A stretch of 64,000 nucleotides of DNA from Paeniglutamicibacter terrestris (GTDB taxonomy: Bacteria; Actinomycetota; Actinomycetes; Actinomycetales; Micrococcaceae). The DNA lies in contig NZ_JAAWVT010000008.1 in assembly GCF_012271785.1 (NCBI RefSeq), positions 1 through 64,000 on the forward strand, given 5' to 3'. Shown piece by piece: positions 46,292-55,824 of the stretch. The translations under genes were made by a program, and so were the position numbers. The notes below the pieces were generated by a model. It ran no database searches, was not told the DNA's origin, and saw only the letters and a program-made list of their open reading frames with translations. How positions within the stretch are numbered: the stretch's first letter is position 1; the number at the start of each line of letters is the position of its first letter.

Positions 46292-47508
46292 GCACTCAAG
46301 AATGGCGTCAAAGCACACTGGCAGAAGTACTCGGAAGCAACGGTTCAATAAAAACCGGCCCCTTTGGGACGATGCTCAAGGCTAGTGAATATTCCGAATC
46401 AGGTGTACCCGTTATCTCCGTTGGCGAAGTCGGCTACGGCACTTTAAAACTCCGCAAAGACACCCCTCGAGTATCGCCAACGACAACGTCGCGGTTAGGT
46501 GAGTATGTTCTGGAAACGAACGATATTGTTTTCGGTCGTAAGGGCGCCGTAGACAGAAGCTCGATCGTCCGTTCCTCCGAAAACGGCTGGTTCCTCGGTT
46601 CCGATGGCATTCGTGTGCGTCTTCCCTCAACAGTTAATGCTGGATTTATTGCCTATCAGTTCCAGCTCGAAACCATTCGTACCTGGTTACTGCAACATGC
46701 CTCTGGATCAACTATGTTGTCGCTAAACCAAGGCACCCTTGAACGAATACCGCTTCTCGTTCCTACACTTGCAAAGCAACACGCCATCGCAGACGTTTTG
46801 TGCGCTCTCGACGACAAAATCGCAGCCAATACCAAGCTCGCGACGACTTCTTCATTGCTCGCCCAGTCGGTGTTCGCTGCGGCGGCAGATAACCACGGAG
46901 TTGAAGTTGGCCTATCTGAATCCAGCAGTCTGCTCAGCCGTGGGATAACACCCAAGTACTCGGATGATGAGGAATCCATGGTTGTGCTGAATCAGAAATG
47001 TGTCCGATATCAACGAGTCGGCCTCGGACCGGCACGCCGAACTATTCTCTCGAAAGTCCGTCAAGACAAGGAGCTCCACCTAGACGACGTTCTCGTGAAC
47101 TCCACCGGTCAAGGGACTCTTGGACGAGTCGCCCGTTGGACTCTCGACGGGAGAGTTACGGTCGACTCGCACATCACCATCGTCAGGTTCAATCCAGAAG
47201 TAATCGATCCGGTATGCGGCGGCTTCGCAGTCCTCCGTAACGAGGAGAAGATTACCGCCATGGCGGAAGGGAGCACTGGTCAAACTGAACTTTCTCGGGT
47301 TGAGCTCGGAAAGCTTAAACTCATGCTCCCACCCAGCGAACAGCAGCGGGCGCTCGGACAACATCTTGCAAAGATGACCACCATGGAAAATGCGTATCTG
47401 CTGGAGAACCAAGCGCTAGCCGCCACTCGCGACGCACTACTTCCACAGCTCATGTCAGGCAAACTCCGCGTCAAGGACGCCGAACAGATCGTTTCAGCAG
47501 CGGTCTAG
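46288..47508 (+). CDS. hsdS: Type I RM specificity subunit HsdS
   Basis: 406 residues from GTG 46288, overlapping hsdM by 4 bp. It has two target-recognition domains (about 1-150 and 205-340), each ending in the conserved helix start (LERIPLLVPTLAKQHAIADV and LGKLKLMLPPSEQQRALGQH). Coiled-coil spacers follow them. This sets the DNA sequence recognised by the complex; the sequence itself cannot be predicted. The two spacers are of similar length, consistent with an ordinary bipartite site. Confidence 0.92.
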   Translation: MSTQEWRQSTLAEVLGSNGSIKTGPFGTMLKASEYSESGVPVISVGEVGYGTLKLRKDTPRVSPTTTSRLGEYVLETNDIVFGRKGAVDRSSIVRSSENGWFLGSDGIRVRLPSTVNAGFIAYQFQLETIRTWLLQHASGSTMLSLNQGTLERIPLLVPTLAKQHAIADVLCALDDKIAANTKLATTSSLLAQSVFAAAADNHGVEVGLSESSSLLSRGITPKYSDDEESMVVLNQKCVRYQRVGLGPARRTILSKVRQDKELHLDDVLVNSTGQGTLGRVARWTLDGRVTVDSHITIVRFNPEVIDPVCGGFAVLRNEEKITAMAEGSTGQTELSRVELGKLKLMLPPSEQQRALGQHLAKMTTMENAYLLENQALAATRDALLPQLMSGKLRVKDAEQIVSAAV

Positions 47509-47512
47509 TGCT

Positions 47513-47549
47513 GTGGCATTTGTGCAACACTTTGTTTCACAAATGCCAC
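47513..47549. repeat. Inverted repeat between hsdS and hsdR
   Basis: GTGGCATTTGTG (47513-47524) and its complement (47538-47549) form a 12-bp stem 5 bp after the hsdS stop. No T-run follows, so it may be a partial terminator or processing site that lowers hsdR expression relative to hsdM/hsdS. Confidence 0.65.
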
Positions 47550-47608
47550 GGCTCAACAAACAAACGATAGATTCAGGTCAGGAACAAGTTCTGGGGGAAT
47601 GAAAACCG

Positions 47609-50600
47609 TTGAAAATGCAGACCAGCTTCACCGAAGCCGACTGGGAAGCGCTCGCACTCGAACAGCTGGGTGAGGAGAATTGGCGACCGTTGCACGGGGA
47701 TGCGATTGCACCGGGCACTGACGAGCGCGATTCCTGGGACGAGTTGCTCATTCGGCCGCGCTTGTTGGCTGCACTACGACGGTTGAACCCTGGCATCCCG
47801 GGGCAGTATCTGCAGCAGGCTGCGGTGGAAATCGCGGCACCCGGTTCGCAGGATGCGATCACCGAAAACCACCGTATGCACAAGAAGTTTGTCGAAGGGC
47901 ACCGGATCTCTTACTTGGATCCGGACGGCACCGAGCAGAACCCCACGCTCCGGATCATCGGAGCCGAGGAGACTGACAATGATTGGCTCGCCGTCAGTCA
48001 GGTCACCCTGATCCAGGGCGACTACCACCGTCGCTTCGATATCGTTCTGTACTGCAACGGAATGCCCGTGAGCATCATGGAACTAAAGAAGGCCGGAACC
48101 AAGACCGCCGACGTCGCAGCAGCACACGCCCAACTGCAGACCTACCTGCGTGAATTCCCGTTGGCCTTCCGCTTCTGCGTCTTTACCTTTGCCTCTGATG
48201 GCTTGGAAGCAAAGTACGGTACCCCGTTCACCCCGCTGAACCATTTCTCCCCGTGGAATGTCGATGACGACGGAATCCCCGTCCCAGTGGGCCACAGCAT
48301 AAACGGCGATGCGGTGCTGCCCATCGAGACAGCCATTGCCGGGCTCTACAACCCCACCCGCTTTCTGCAGCTGCTGCGCTCCTACACTGCGTTCGACGCC
48401 GGAGCTGAGGGCCTACTCAAGCGCATCGCCAAGCCGCACCAGTACTTTGCCGTCACCAAGGCACTGGGATCCACCATCGACGCCGTGCGCACCAATGGCA
48501 AGGCAGGCGTTGTCTGGCACACCCAGGGCTCAGGAAAATCCATGGAAATGGAGCTCTACACCGCCGCCGTCATGCGCCACCCGGCGCTGAAGAACCCGAC
48601 GGTCGTACTGATCACCGACCGCAACGAACTGGATGGGCAGCTCTACTCCGGATTTGCCCGCTCCCAGCTGCTGCCGGACACCCCGAAGCAGATTCGCCGC
48701 CGCTCCGAACTCCGCTCCGAGCTATCCGGCCGGGTCACCGGAGGCATCTACTTCACCACCTTGCAGAAGTTCGGCCGGACCAAGGATGAAAAGGACTCCG
48801 GCACCGAGCACCCACTGCTGAGTGACCGCAAGAACATCATCGTCATCGTCGACGAGGCGCACCGCAGCCACTACGACGATCTCGACGGCTACGCGCGTCA
48901 CTTGCGCGACGCCCTACCCAATGCCACACTCATTGCATTCACCGGCACCCCAATCTCCTTCGCGGACCGCAACACCCGCGACGTGTTTGGCGAATACATC
49001 GACGTCTACGACCTCTCGCGCGCCGTCGATGACGGCGCGACTGTACCCGTCTACTTCGAGCCTCGCCTGATCAGGGTGCAGCTCGCCGATGGCCGATCGT
49101 TGGAAGACTTGGACGCCGACGCCGATGAAGCAACAGCCGGCTTAGATGACACTGAACGTGCTCGGATCGAGCAATCGGTGGCAGTGGTCAATGCCGTCTA
49201 TGGCGCACCGGATCGACTAGCGGAGCTGGCCAAGGACTTGGTCGCGCACTGGGAAGTCCGCCGGGACACCGTTGCGCCGTTCATTGCCGACGCCACCGGG
49301 GACCCCACCTTCGGCAAAGCCATGATCGTTGGAGGGACACGGGAAATCTGTGCAAACCTCTATTCGGCCATCGTGGCCTTGCGCCCCGAGTGGCACTCGG
49401 ACGAGCTCGACAAGGGCAAGATCAAGGTGGTGTATTCGGGAACGCCTTCCGATACCTCGCCAGTTATCAACCATGTCCGTCGTGACTCGGCCAACAATTC
49501 CATCAAGGAGAGGCTCAAGGATCCGGGCGATGAGCTTGAACTGGTGATCGTCAAGGACATGATGCTCACCGGATTCGATGCTCCTCCCCTACATACTCTG
49601 TACCTTGACCGGCCGTTGAAGGGTGCACTGCTGATGCAGACGCTCGCCCGCGTCAACCGCACCTTCCGTGGAAAATCCGACGGACTGCTGGTGGCCTATG
49701 CGCCCCTGGCAGAAAACCTCGCCAAGGCGCTGAACGAATACTCACAGAGCGACCAGACACAAAAGCCTGTCGGCAAGAACATTGATGAGGCAGTGGCCCT
49801 TGCCGTAGAGCTGGTGACCCAAGCCCGTGAGCTGTTAGTCGGCCATGACTGGCGCGCGGTGCTGGGTAAGCCCGGGCCAAAGGCGTTCCTGAATGCCGTC
49901 ACCGGAGCGGTGAACTACCTGCGTGCCCCAGAATCACCGGGCAACGCGACCTCCGCGGACGGTGCCCAGCCGCTGGCCGTGCGGTATCGCCAGGTTGCTG
50001 GCCAGTTGGCCCGTGCGTGGGCACTGTGCACCGGTTCCGGCAAACTCGAGGAACTGCGCCCAGAGATCCAAGTGTATGAGGAAATTCGAGTGTGGATGGG
50101 CAAATTCGATGCCCAGGACCGGCAGGCCCGGGGCGAGCCCGTGCCCGAAGAGATCCAGCGCATGCTTGGACAGCTGATTGCCACGGCAACGGATGCCACC
50201 GGGGAAGTCTTGGACATCTACGAGGCCGCAGGCATGCCCAAACCCTCGCTCAGCGACCTCACTCCGGAGTTCATCGCCAAGACCCAGAAAGCACGGAACC
50301 CGCAGCTGGCCATCGAGGCGCTGCGCAAGCTCATAGCCGATGAATCGAAGCGCACCACTAAGAACAACGTCATCCGGCAGCGCGCCTTCTCCGCTCGCAT
50401 TACCGAGCTGATGAACAAGTACACCAACCAACAGCTGACTTCAGCGGAGGTCATCGCCGAGCTCGTTGAACTCGCCAAGGAAGTCGCAGCGGAGGCTGAC
50501 CGAGGACAACAGTTCACCCCGCCACTGGACGAAGACGAGCTCGCCTTCTATGACGCTGTTGCGGTGAACCAGTCGGCCGTCGAGGCGCAAGGGCCGGGCA

Positions 50601-50806
50601 TGCTCGCGGAAATCGCTCGGCAGCTGGTCATTGTCATGCGCCGCGATGTCCGAACCGACTGGACGGTGCGCGAGGACGTCCGAGCCAAACTGCGTTCTTC
50701 GGTCAAGCGGCTCTTGATTATCAACGGCTACCCGCCGGACAAGCAGCCCGAGGCCATCAAGCTGGTCATTGAACAGATGGAAGCGATGGCCCAAAGGGCC
50801 GTGTAG
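47609..50806 (+). CDS. hsdR: Type I RM restriction subunit HsdR
   Basis: 1065 residues. The N-terminal nuclease part has FDIVLYCNGMPVSIMELKK, with the D...E-x-K site (E158, K160). The motor has Walker A QGSGKS (306-311) and DEAH (415-418). Later helicase motifs include TLIAFTGTPISF and the VKDMMLTGFDAPPLHTLYLD block. It is the ATP-dependent translocase and nuclease. TTG 47609 is taken as the start; ATG 47615 is possible. All motifs are intact, so the system is probably active. Confidence 0.95.
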   Translation: MKMQTSFTEADWEALALEQLGEENWRPLHGDAIAPGTDERDSWDELLIRPRLLAALRRLNPGIPGQYLQQAAVEIAAPGSQDAITENHRMHKKFVEGHRISYLDPDGTEQNPTLRIIGAEETDNDWLAVSQVTLIQGDYHRRFDIVLYCNGMPVSIMELKKAGTKTADVAAAHAQLQTYLREFPLAFRFCVFTFASDGLEAKYGTPFTPLNHFSPWNVDDDGIPVPVGHSINGDAVLPIETAIAGLYNPTRFLQLLRSYTAFDAGAEGLLKRIAKPHQYFAVTKALGSTIDAVRTNGKAGVVWHTQGSGKSMEMELYTAAVMRHPALKNPTVVLITDRNELDGQLYSGFARSQLLPDTPKQIRRRSELRSELSGRVTGGIYFTTLQKFGRTKDEKDSGTEHPLLSDRKNIIVIVDEAHRSHYDDLDGYARHLRDALPNATLIAFTGTPISFADRNTRDVFGEYIDVYDLSRAVDDGATVPVYFEPRLIRVQLADGRSLEDLDADADEATAGLDDTERARIEQSVAVVNAVYGAPDRLAELAKDLVAHWEVRRDTVAPFIADATGDPTFGKAMIVGGTREICANLYSAIVALRPEWHSDELDKGKIKVVYSGTPSDTSPVINHVRRDSANNSIKERLKDPGDELELVIVKDMMLTGFDAPPLHTLYLDRPLKGALLMQTLARVNRTFRGKSDGLLVAYAPLAENLAKALNEYSQSDQTQKPVGKNIDEAVALAVELVTQARELLVGHDWRAVLGKPGPKAFLNAVTGAVNYLRAPESPGNATSADGAQPLAVRYRQVAGQLARAWALCTGSGKLEELRPEIQVYEEIRVWMGKFDAQDRQARGEPVPEEIQRMLGQLIATATDATGEVLDIYEAAGMPKPSLSDLTPEFIAKTQKARNPQLAIEALRKLIADESKRTTKNNVIRQRAFSARITELMNKYTNQQLTSAEVIAELVELAKEVAAEADRGQQFTPPLDEDELAFYDAVAVNQSAVEAQGPGMLAEIARQLVIVMRRDVRTDWTVREDVRAKLRSSVKRLLIINGYPPDKQPEAIKLVIEQMEAMAQRAV

Positions 50807-50926
50807 AAATCAAGCAGCTGTTTTCGGTACCAGGTCACGCCATCTGGCGTACTTTCAGCCTTCCGGCCTTCGGGACCGTTTCAATTGTTATGCCCGGGAT
50901 AAGAATTCGGCCTGAAAGGCGGAACT

Positions 50927-51835
50927 TTGGCAAAAGAACATCACCCAGCTGGGCCATTTGACGGCTCGGACGTACTCGTCATAACCGCGCATGCAATAGC
51001 TTCGAAAGCCATTACCGCGTTCTATGAAGCAAACCAACGAGACCGCGCAACAAAAGCCGCAACGGCCCACGCGGCAATCGGCCAAGCTCGAGAAGCGTTG
51101 CTGTCCGTTGGGGGCGCGCCTGCAGAGATCAAGCGAGACATCATTGCCTGGGTCGGGCTTCAGGGCAGCCAAACCTTCATCATCTCTGACATCTCCACTC
51201 CTGAAAAGACTGTCGTCGGCCAACAGAATCGGATCAAGGCTGAGGCTTCCGACTCACGGAAGTCTGCCCAGAACCAGCCATCGCGGCATGCCAAAGAACA
51301 AAGAAAAGGCCTTGCACAAGGCCAAATCGCGATTGGAAAAGCCAATCCAAAAGTCAAAGCACGACAAACCGGCGAAACCATTTCCAAGGTTCAGATCAAA
51401 GGTCGGGGCACGACTCGAACCGTTTCCACACCAGTCGTTGAGCCACTCAAATCCACTGGAAACAATCCATTCATGCCGGTTACGAGAAGACGACCAGCAA
51501 GAGTTACAAATGCAGGCTCCTCGACCCCGAATGCCCAAGCAGTTGGAGACTTCGAGAACGTCAAACGCAAGCTGATGGATCTCCGCGCCCAGCTGAAACA
51601 TACGGCAAGTGAATATCACGCCAGACAAATCTTGAAAGAACGCGCACAGTTACTCAAGAACGATATTGCCAGATTCCGTGCCAAACATGTTGCTAACAGC
51701 GGTTCGCCGGAAAACCGCAAGAACTACATGGAGCTGGAACGTCTCTTCGGACAATGCCGATGGCGACCTCCACGCAAGGGCAACAGTGGTTCAGTCTTGT
51801 CGGGCGGACTCCCTTCACACGGCACCCGCTACTGA
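50927..51835 (+). CDS. Unknown basic protein downstream of hsdR
   Basis: 302 residues from TTG 50927, preceded by AAAGGCGG. The first 100 residues are helical (ITAHAIASKAITAFYEANQR, AATAHAAIGQAREALLS). The middle is a long, very basic and probably disordered stretch (about 105-215), and the end (about 220-275) looks coiled-coil. No family is recognised. It lies 120 bp after hsdR in the same direction and could be transcribed with it. Confidence is limited by the unusual composition. Confidence 0.5.
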   Translation: MAKEHHPAGPFDGSDVLVITAHAIASKAITAFYEANQRDRATKAATAHAAIGQAREALLSVGGAPAEIKRDIIAWVGLQGSQTFIISDISTPEKTVVGQQNRIKAEASDSRKSAQNQPSRHAKEQRKGLAQGQIAIGKANPKVKARQTGETISKVQIKGRGTTRTVSTPVVEPLKSTGNNPFMPVTRRRPARVTNAGSSTPNAQAVGDFENVKRKLMDLRAQLKHTASEYHARQILKERAQLLKNDIARFRAKHVANSGSPENRKNYMELERLFGQCRWRPPRKGNSGSVLSGGLPSHGTRY

Positions 51836-52473
51836 ACTCCGGTCCAGCCACCCCCGGGCAACCGCCGGCACGCTGCATTGGCGACGCCACAAAAGTAGAG
51901 GGCAACTATCGAGGGGTGGCCCCTTGCACACACGATGCACGACAACGCCTGCATTCCTTCATTTGGGGCCTCCCGAATGAGGGCGTAGGACGCGGCTAAA
52001 TGCGTCGTATTCGAGCCATGTGTGCGAGATGTAGTTGGCGAGGAACGAGCTGACTCGTCGCCGCGCTGCCCACGATGCAGGACTACTGCTCCACCGGGTG
52101 CCGTCACTACAGGCGTTGTCATGCCCCACCTCTGGTTGATGGCCGGCCGAGCAGCTGCTTCATCTATGTTCACAAGTACTCGCTAATGAATCCTGGCAGC
52201 CCGCCGTGCGGCAACAATGGTCAATTCTACGAAGTGCAGGACACCTTCGAGGTTATGTCCATGAGAATCTCTCATTCCGATGTCCTAACGAGATGTCAGA
52301 AGGTCGACTCTCAAAATCGAGCACAGTGATGAATTTGCCTCCGCGCACACGGCTTAACGAATATGTGACGGCCCATTCTTAATTGAAAGGCGATTCAACA
52401 CTGCGGATTCACTCCGGCGTGGGGTAGTAGTGGATCATGGACCCAGCAATCACACCCGAAATGGAGAACCTGA
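51836..52473. other. 640-bp gap, no confident gene
   Basis: Open frames on both strands are short and of unlikely composition. The last 60 bp before the EcsC-family gene must hold its promoter. Confidence 0.4.
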
Positions 52474-53484
52474 ATGAGTATCTACACCGACCCACTCGTC
52501 GAAGAAGGTACCCCGATGAGTGAGTACGAGGGGAAGGTGTGGAATTCGCTCAATGACCATTGGGAGCGCCGCAGCAACCGTCGAGGTCTACCGAATTGGG
52601 CTAGCACCGCACTCAATCGCACCGGAGAAGTCGCGGGAAGCGCTGCGAACCGCGTTGCCGATGCAGTGCCAGAGGTAGTCAAAGGTCCAATCCGTCGCGC
52701 AGGAGAGGCGGTCTCCGATAAGGCCGCGCGACCGGCGGTTGGTGCCGTGACTTCGATGCTGGAATTGGTGAACGATTGGGCCCTCGAGCTAAATGACCCG
52801 AAAAGCGTCGAGAAGCTCGCTCGCAAACAAGGCTTCGAGCTCAATCACTTCACCGAATTACGGGAGCAGGATCTGAAGGTCTGCGACAGGATACTGACGT
52901 TCAATACCCTTACCTGGCGGACCGCTGGCGCGGTCGAAGGTGGCGCAATGGGATTGTTGGCCATGGTTCCCGTGGCCGGTATCCCAGTCGCGTTAACAGC
53001 CGATATTCTCGTTATCCAAGTCTTGAGCACATCGATCGCATCGCGCATCGCATACTCCTACGGCTACGACGCCAAAGATCATGACGAGCAGGCCTTCATC
53101 CAACGTCTGGTGCAGCGTTCCTTCATGGCACAGGCGGCCAAGGTCAAACCGTTGCGCGACGCCGCACGTGCGGCCGACGCAATCAAGGGACGCATTAGGT
53201 GGTCAAACAAGCTCCGCCAAGACCACCACCTTGTGGCTGCTCTCGAGAAGCTGCTGAAGCACCTAGGCACCGGCTCCACAGTACCGGTGAAACACGTCGC
53301 CAAGGCAGTGCCACTTGTGGGTATCCTTATTGGCGCCGGCGTGAATTCCACAATACTTGGCAATGTGGCCGCCGATGCTCGTCGATATTGCCAGACCCGA
53401 TTCCTTTGTGAAAAGTATGGGCTGCCGCTGCCAGCTGCCCTCGCAACGAATCAGGACGAGGATCCTTTGATCGACGCCGTGTAA
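52474..53484 (+). CDS. EcsC-family protein
   Basis: 336 residues from ATG 52474 with GGAGAA upstream. The EcsC-family core spans about residues 100-330, with RTAGAVEGGAMGLLAMVPVA, VALTADILVIQVLSTSIASR, IAYSYGYDAKD and the late KAVPLVGILIGAGVNSTILG. Two glycine-rich hydrophobic stretches suggest membrane association. EcsC-type proteins are of unknown function; some are linked to ABC-exporter loci, but none lies next to it here. It lies at the right side of the island. Confidence 0.82.
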   Translation: MSIYTDPLVEEGTPMSEYEGKVWNSLNDHWERRSNRRGLPNWASTALNRTGEVAGSAANRVADAVPEVVKGPIRRAGEAVSDKAARPAVGAVTSMLELVNDWALELNDPKSVEKLARKQGFELNHFTELREQDLKVCDRILTFNTLTWRTAGAVEGGAMGLLAMVPVAGIPVALTADILVIQVLSTSIASRIAYSYGYDAKDHDEQAFIQRLVQRSFMAQAAKVKPLRDAARAADAIKGRIRWSNKLRQDHHLVAALEKLLKHLGTGSTVPVKHVAKAVPLVGILIGAGVNSTILGNVAADARRYCQTRFLCEKYGLPLPAALATNQDEDPLIDAV

Positions 53485-53512
53485 GTGATATCCCGTGATT
53501 CCATGGGCTGCC

Positions 53513-53995
53513 CTAGCGTGCCAGACGGGGCAGCACCTCGGTGGCATCGCCATCCGATTGGCATGACGGAACAGCAAAATTTCCGTCAGTGATCTGCAAC
53601 TTGACCTGTTCAAGCTCAATTTGGAGCTGGTCAACGGTGGCACGGTACTTTTTAAGGTCCGCTTTACGACGTATGACAACGAAGATACTGATAATAACGG
53701 CAATAATTGCTAGCGGGAATAACGCCAGTATGGACATTCCGGACGTCGTCAGGAAGTCAAGTGCGATGGGAAGCGCATGCTTAACCGCTAGGAAATCGTT
53801 CACCTCGCCCACCACTGCTCGAAGAGATAAATCCAACGGGACCAAATACTCCCCCACCACCGGAGTCTCGGCAAACGACGGAGCTGTCAGCGAGGGTGGA
53901 TCCCCGGCAGACCAGCGCGAATCACCAATAGTGCTCAGGACGCAGATCCCAGCGCCAGCGTTGAGTGCCAAAAAAGGCATGACCGAAGCAACCAC
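53513..53995 (-). CDS. Small membrane protein, unknown
   Basis: 160 residues if GTG 53995 is used. It has one N-terminal hydrophobic stretch (VMPFLALNAGAGICVL) and one clear helix at about 85-108 (LALFPLAIIAVIISIFVVI). A basic turn and a short coiled coil follow (KKYRATVDQLQIELEQVKLQ). No ribosome binding site is obvious, so the start is uncertain. Convergent with the EcsC-family gene. Confidence 0.5.
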   Translation of the reverse strand: MVASVMPFLALNAGAGICVLSTIGDSRWSAGDPPSLTAPSFAETPVVGEYLVPLDLSLRAVVGEVNDFLAVKHALPIALDFLTTSGMSILALFPLAIIAVIISIFVVIRRKADLKKYRATVDQLQIELEQVKLQITDGNFAVPSCQSDGDATEVLPRLAR

Positions 53996-54195
53996 GGTTC
54001 AGTGAATGCTGCGCCAGCGGAGGGCCCCTAACACGATCAAAACTATGGCGGCGATGACCCAAGAATAGTTGTGTAATTGTTCGAGGATCAAACTGCCAAG
54101 TAGTTCCGTGAGGTTTCCACACCTTGCTGTTAGAGCCACCATTTGCTCTAGACCGAAGTGATCTTATCCCGGCCATCCCCGAAAGACGGCGGAGG

Positions 54196-54363
54196 TTACA
54201 GGTAGGGAGCTATGAGCTCAGCAGTCGTCAGTGAATCGTATTTTGCGCCAGCATGGCCAGCACTTATGCGTTCCCGCAACGGCGGACGTGCATCACGCAG
54301 CTGATCTAGGATCGGCATCAGATCCTCAATGAGCAGCGCGCCCGGCTCTTCGTCATCGCCCCC
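54196..54363 (-). pseudogene. C-terminal remnant of an unknown gene
   Basis: The minus strand reads GALLIEDLMPILDQLRDARP, then LRERISAGHAGAKYDSLTTA and ends ELIAPYL at TAA 54198-54196. Composition looks coding, but the frame is cut by a stop in the upstream direction at about 54370, exactly where the permease remnant on the other strand begins. I infer a gene truncated by a rearrangement. Confidence 0.4.
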
Positions 54364-54394
54364 CCTTTATATGGCGACGCCTAGACATCGACAA

Positions 54395-54934
54395 TGGGGC
54401 GCGGACCTCCGTCCAGAACTACCAGGGCATCGGCCCGACCCCGGATTCATCTCCGTGTTCGCCGTCCTGTCCATGCTCAGCGTCATGCTGACCTTTCTGC
54501 TCGGAGTCACCCACCTCTGGTTCTCCATGAGCCGCGACGGGCTCCTGCCAGGCTGGTTCGCCAAGACCGACCGCCATGGAACAGGACAGCGCGTCACCCG
54601 AATCGCCGGCATCGCTTCGGCATTCCTGGCCGGCGCCTTCCCGATAGAGGCCGTCGCGGACCTGACCAACATCGGCATCCTTGCAGCCTTCGTGGTGGCT
54701 TGCCTCGCCGTCATCATCTTCCGGCTCCACTTCATGCCGGTCATCCCGGCATTCGGCCTGCTGGCCTCCGGGTTCCTGATGCTGCAACTGCTTTGGGAGA
54801 CATGGCTCCGCTTCGCCGTCTGGCTGGTGGTCAGCCTCGCCATCTACTTCCTTCTACGTCCGCAAGCATCGCTCATGATCCCGGACAGTCCGCGGTACGA
54901 TGACGGCATGGTGTTCCTTCACTGGACGAACTAA
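54395..54934 (+). pseudogene. Truncated amino-acid permease (first copy)
   Basis: The C-terminal half of an APC/CAT-family transporter: SVMLTFLLGVTHLWFSMSRD, GLLPGWFAKTDRHGTGQRVT, three further helices (e.g. IGILAAFVVACLAVIIF, LRFAVWLVVSLAIYFLL) and an ending at TAA 54934. The N-terminal half is missing. Compared with the second copy at 55.8-56.4 kb, about 48 bp is deleted after GGATTC (near 54445). Not a working transporter. Confidence 0.75.
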
Positions 54935-54993
54935 TTCTTGGTCTGGTGGCCTAATTCATCGCTAACGAAAAATCCATGGCTTCGAGGCATCCT

Positions 54994-55591
54994 CTATTCA
55001 TGAAATCCTGCAGGGAAGGAGTGGATGCTCCCCGACGTGGGAAACTGAGGCGCAGGTAGTTTGCGCATCATCTCGTTCAGTTTTTGAACTCTTTCAGGAC
55101 GCGAATACCTGTAGTTAACATTGAAGGCATTGACCTGTTGCTGGAGATCTGCGCGTTGGAGAAACAACCGATAAAGCCGACTTTCGTCGCCACCGTAACG
55201 AATTCTTGCCCTAAGGCTATGGATCTCCGACAGGAGAGAATTATATTGCCTTAGCTGCTCGTCATAATATGGACTGTAATCATCTACTACCGAATTTTGG
55301 CGCTCGGCCGGTGGTTGGTTCAACGTTTTCGGTTGCAGCTTGTTCTTTAGGTCTTGGAGCCCCTTGAATGACTCCTCGTCTATGTTTAAGATAGCCCACC
55401 TCCACTTGGTTCAAGCAGTCAGCTCGATGTCTAGTAGCCACACCACATGCGTCCAGCATCTGTCCAAGTTCAGGTGAAATCAATAGTCGCCAAGGACGCG
55501 GCTTGAAATGGGCACGGCCTATTCGAAATGGTTGGCCAGCAAAGCCCTCCGACCAATGCCCTGACGCTCCACTGCGAGAGCCCCCCATCAT
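54994..55591 (-). pseudogene. Probable frameshifted small gene
   Basis: Two minus-strand frames join well near 55385-55410. The first carries HFKPRPWRLLISPELGQMLD and RADCLNQVEVGYL; the second continues NIDEESFKGLQDLKNKLQP, DEQLRQYNSLLSEIHSLRAR and ends at 54994. Reading the second frame alone gives a 109-residue ORF from TTG 55323. One frameshift would restore a protein of about 190 residues. No family is recognised. Confidence 0.45.
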
Positions 55592-55824
55592 CGGCGGGTC
55601 AACTTATGGCGTTCCCGTGTTCTTGCAGGAAACGGGTCAAGGCACATTGAGCCCGGCCCCGAGAAACTTACCTTTGTCCGCTGGCGTCACACCGGAAAAG
55701 ATGGGATGACTTCTGAGGAAGTCACCGAGCATAAACATGTTGAGCGCGAACAAATTCCCCGGCACTCTGTGTATGGAACCAAGAAATCTCAATCGACCCT
55801 CGAGATGCACCTGACAAAGTACTT

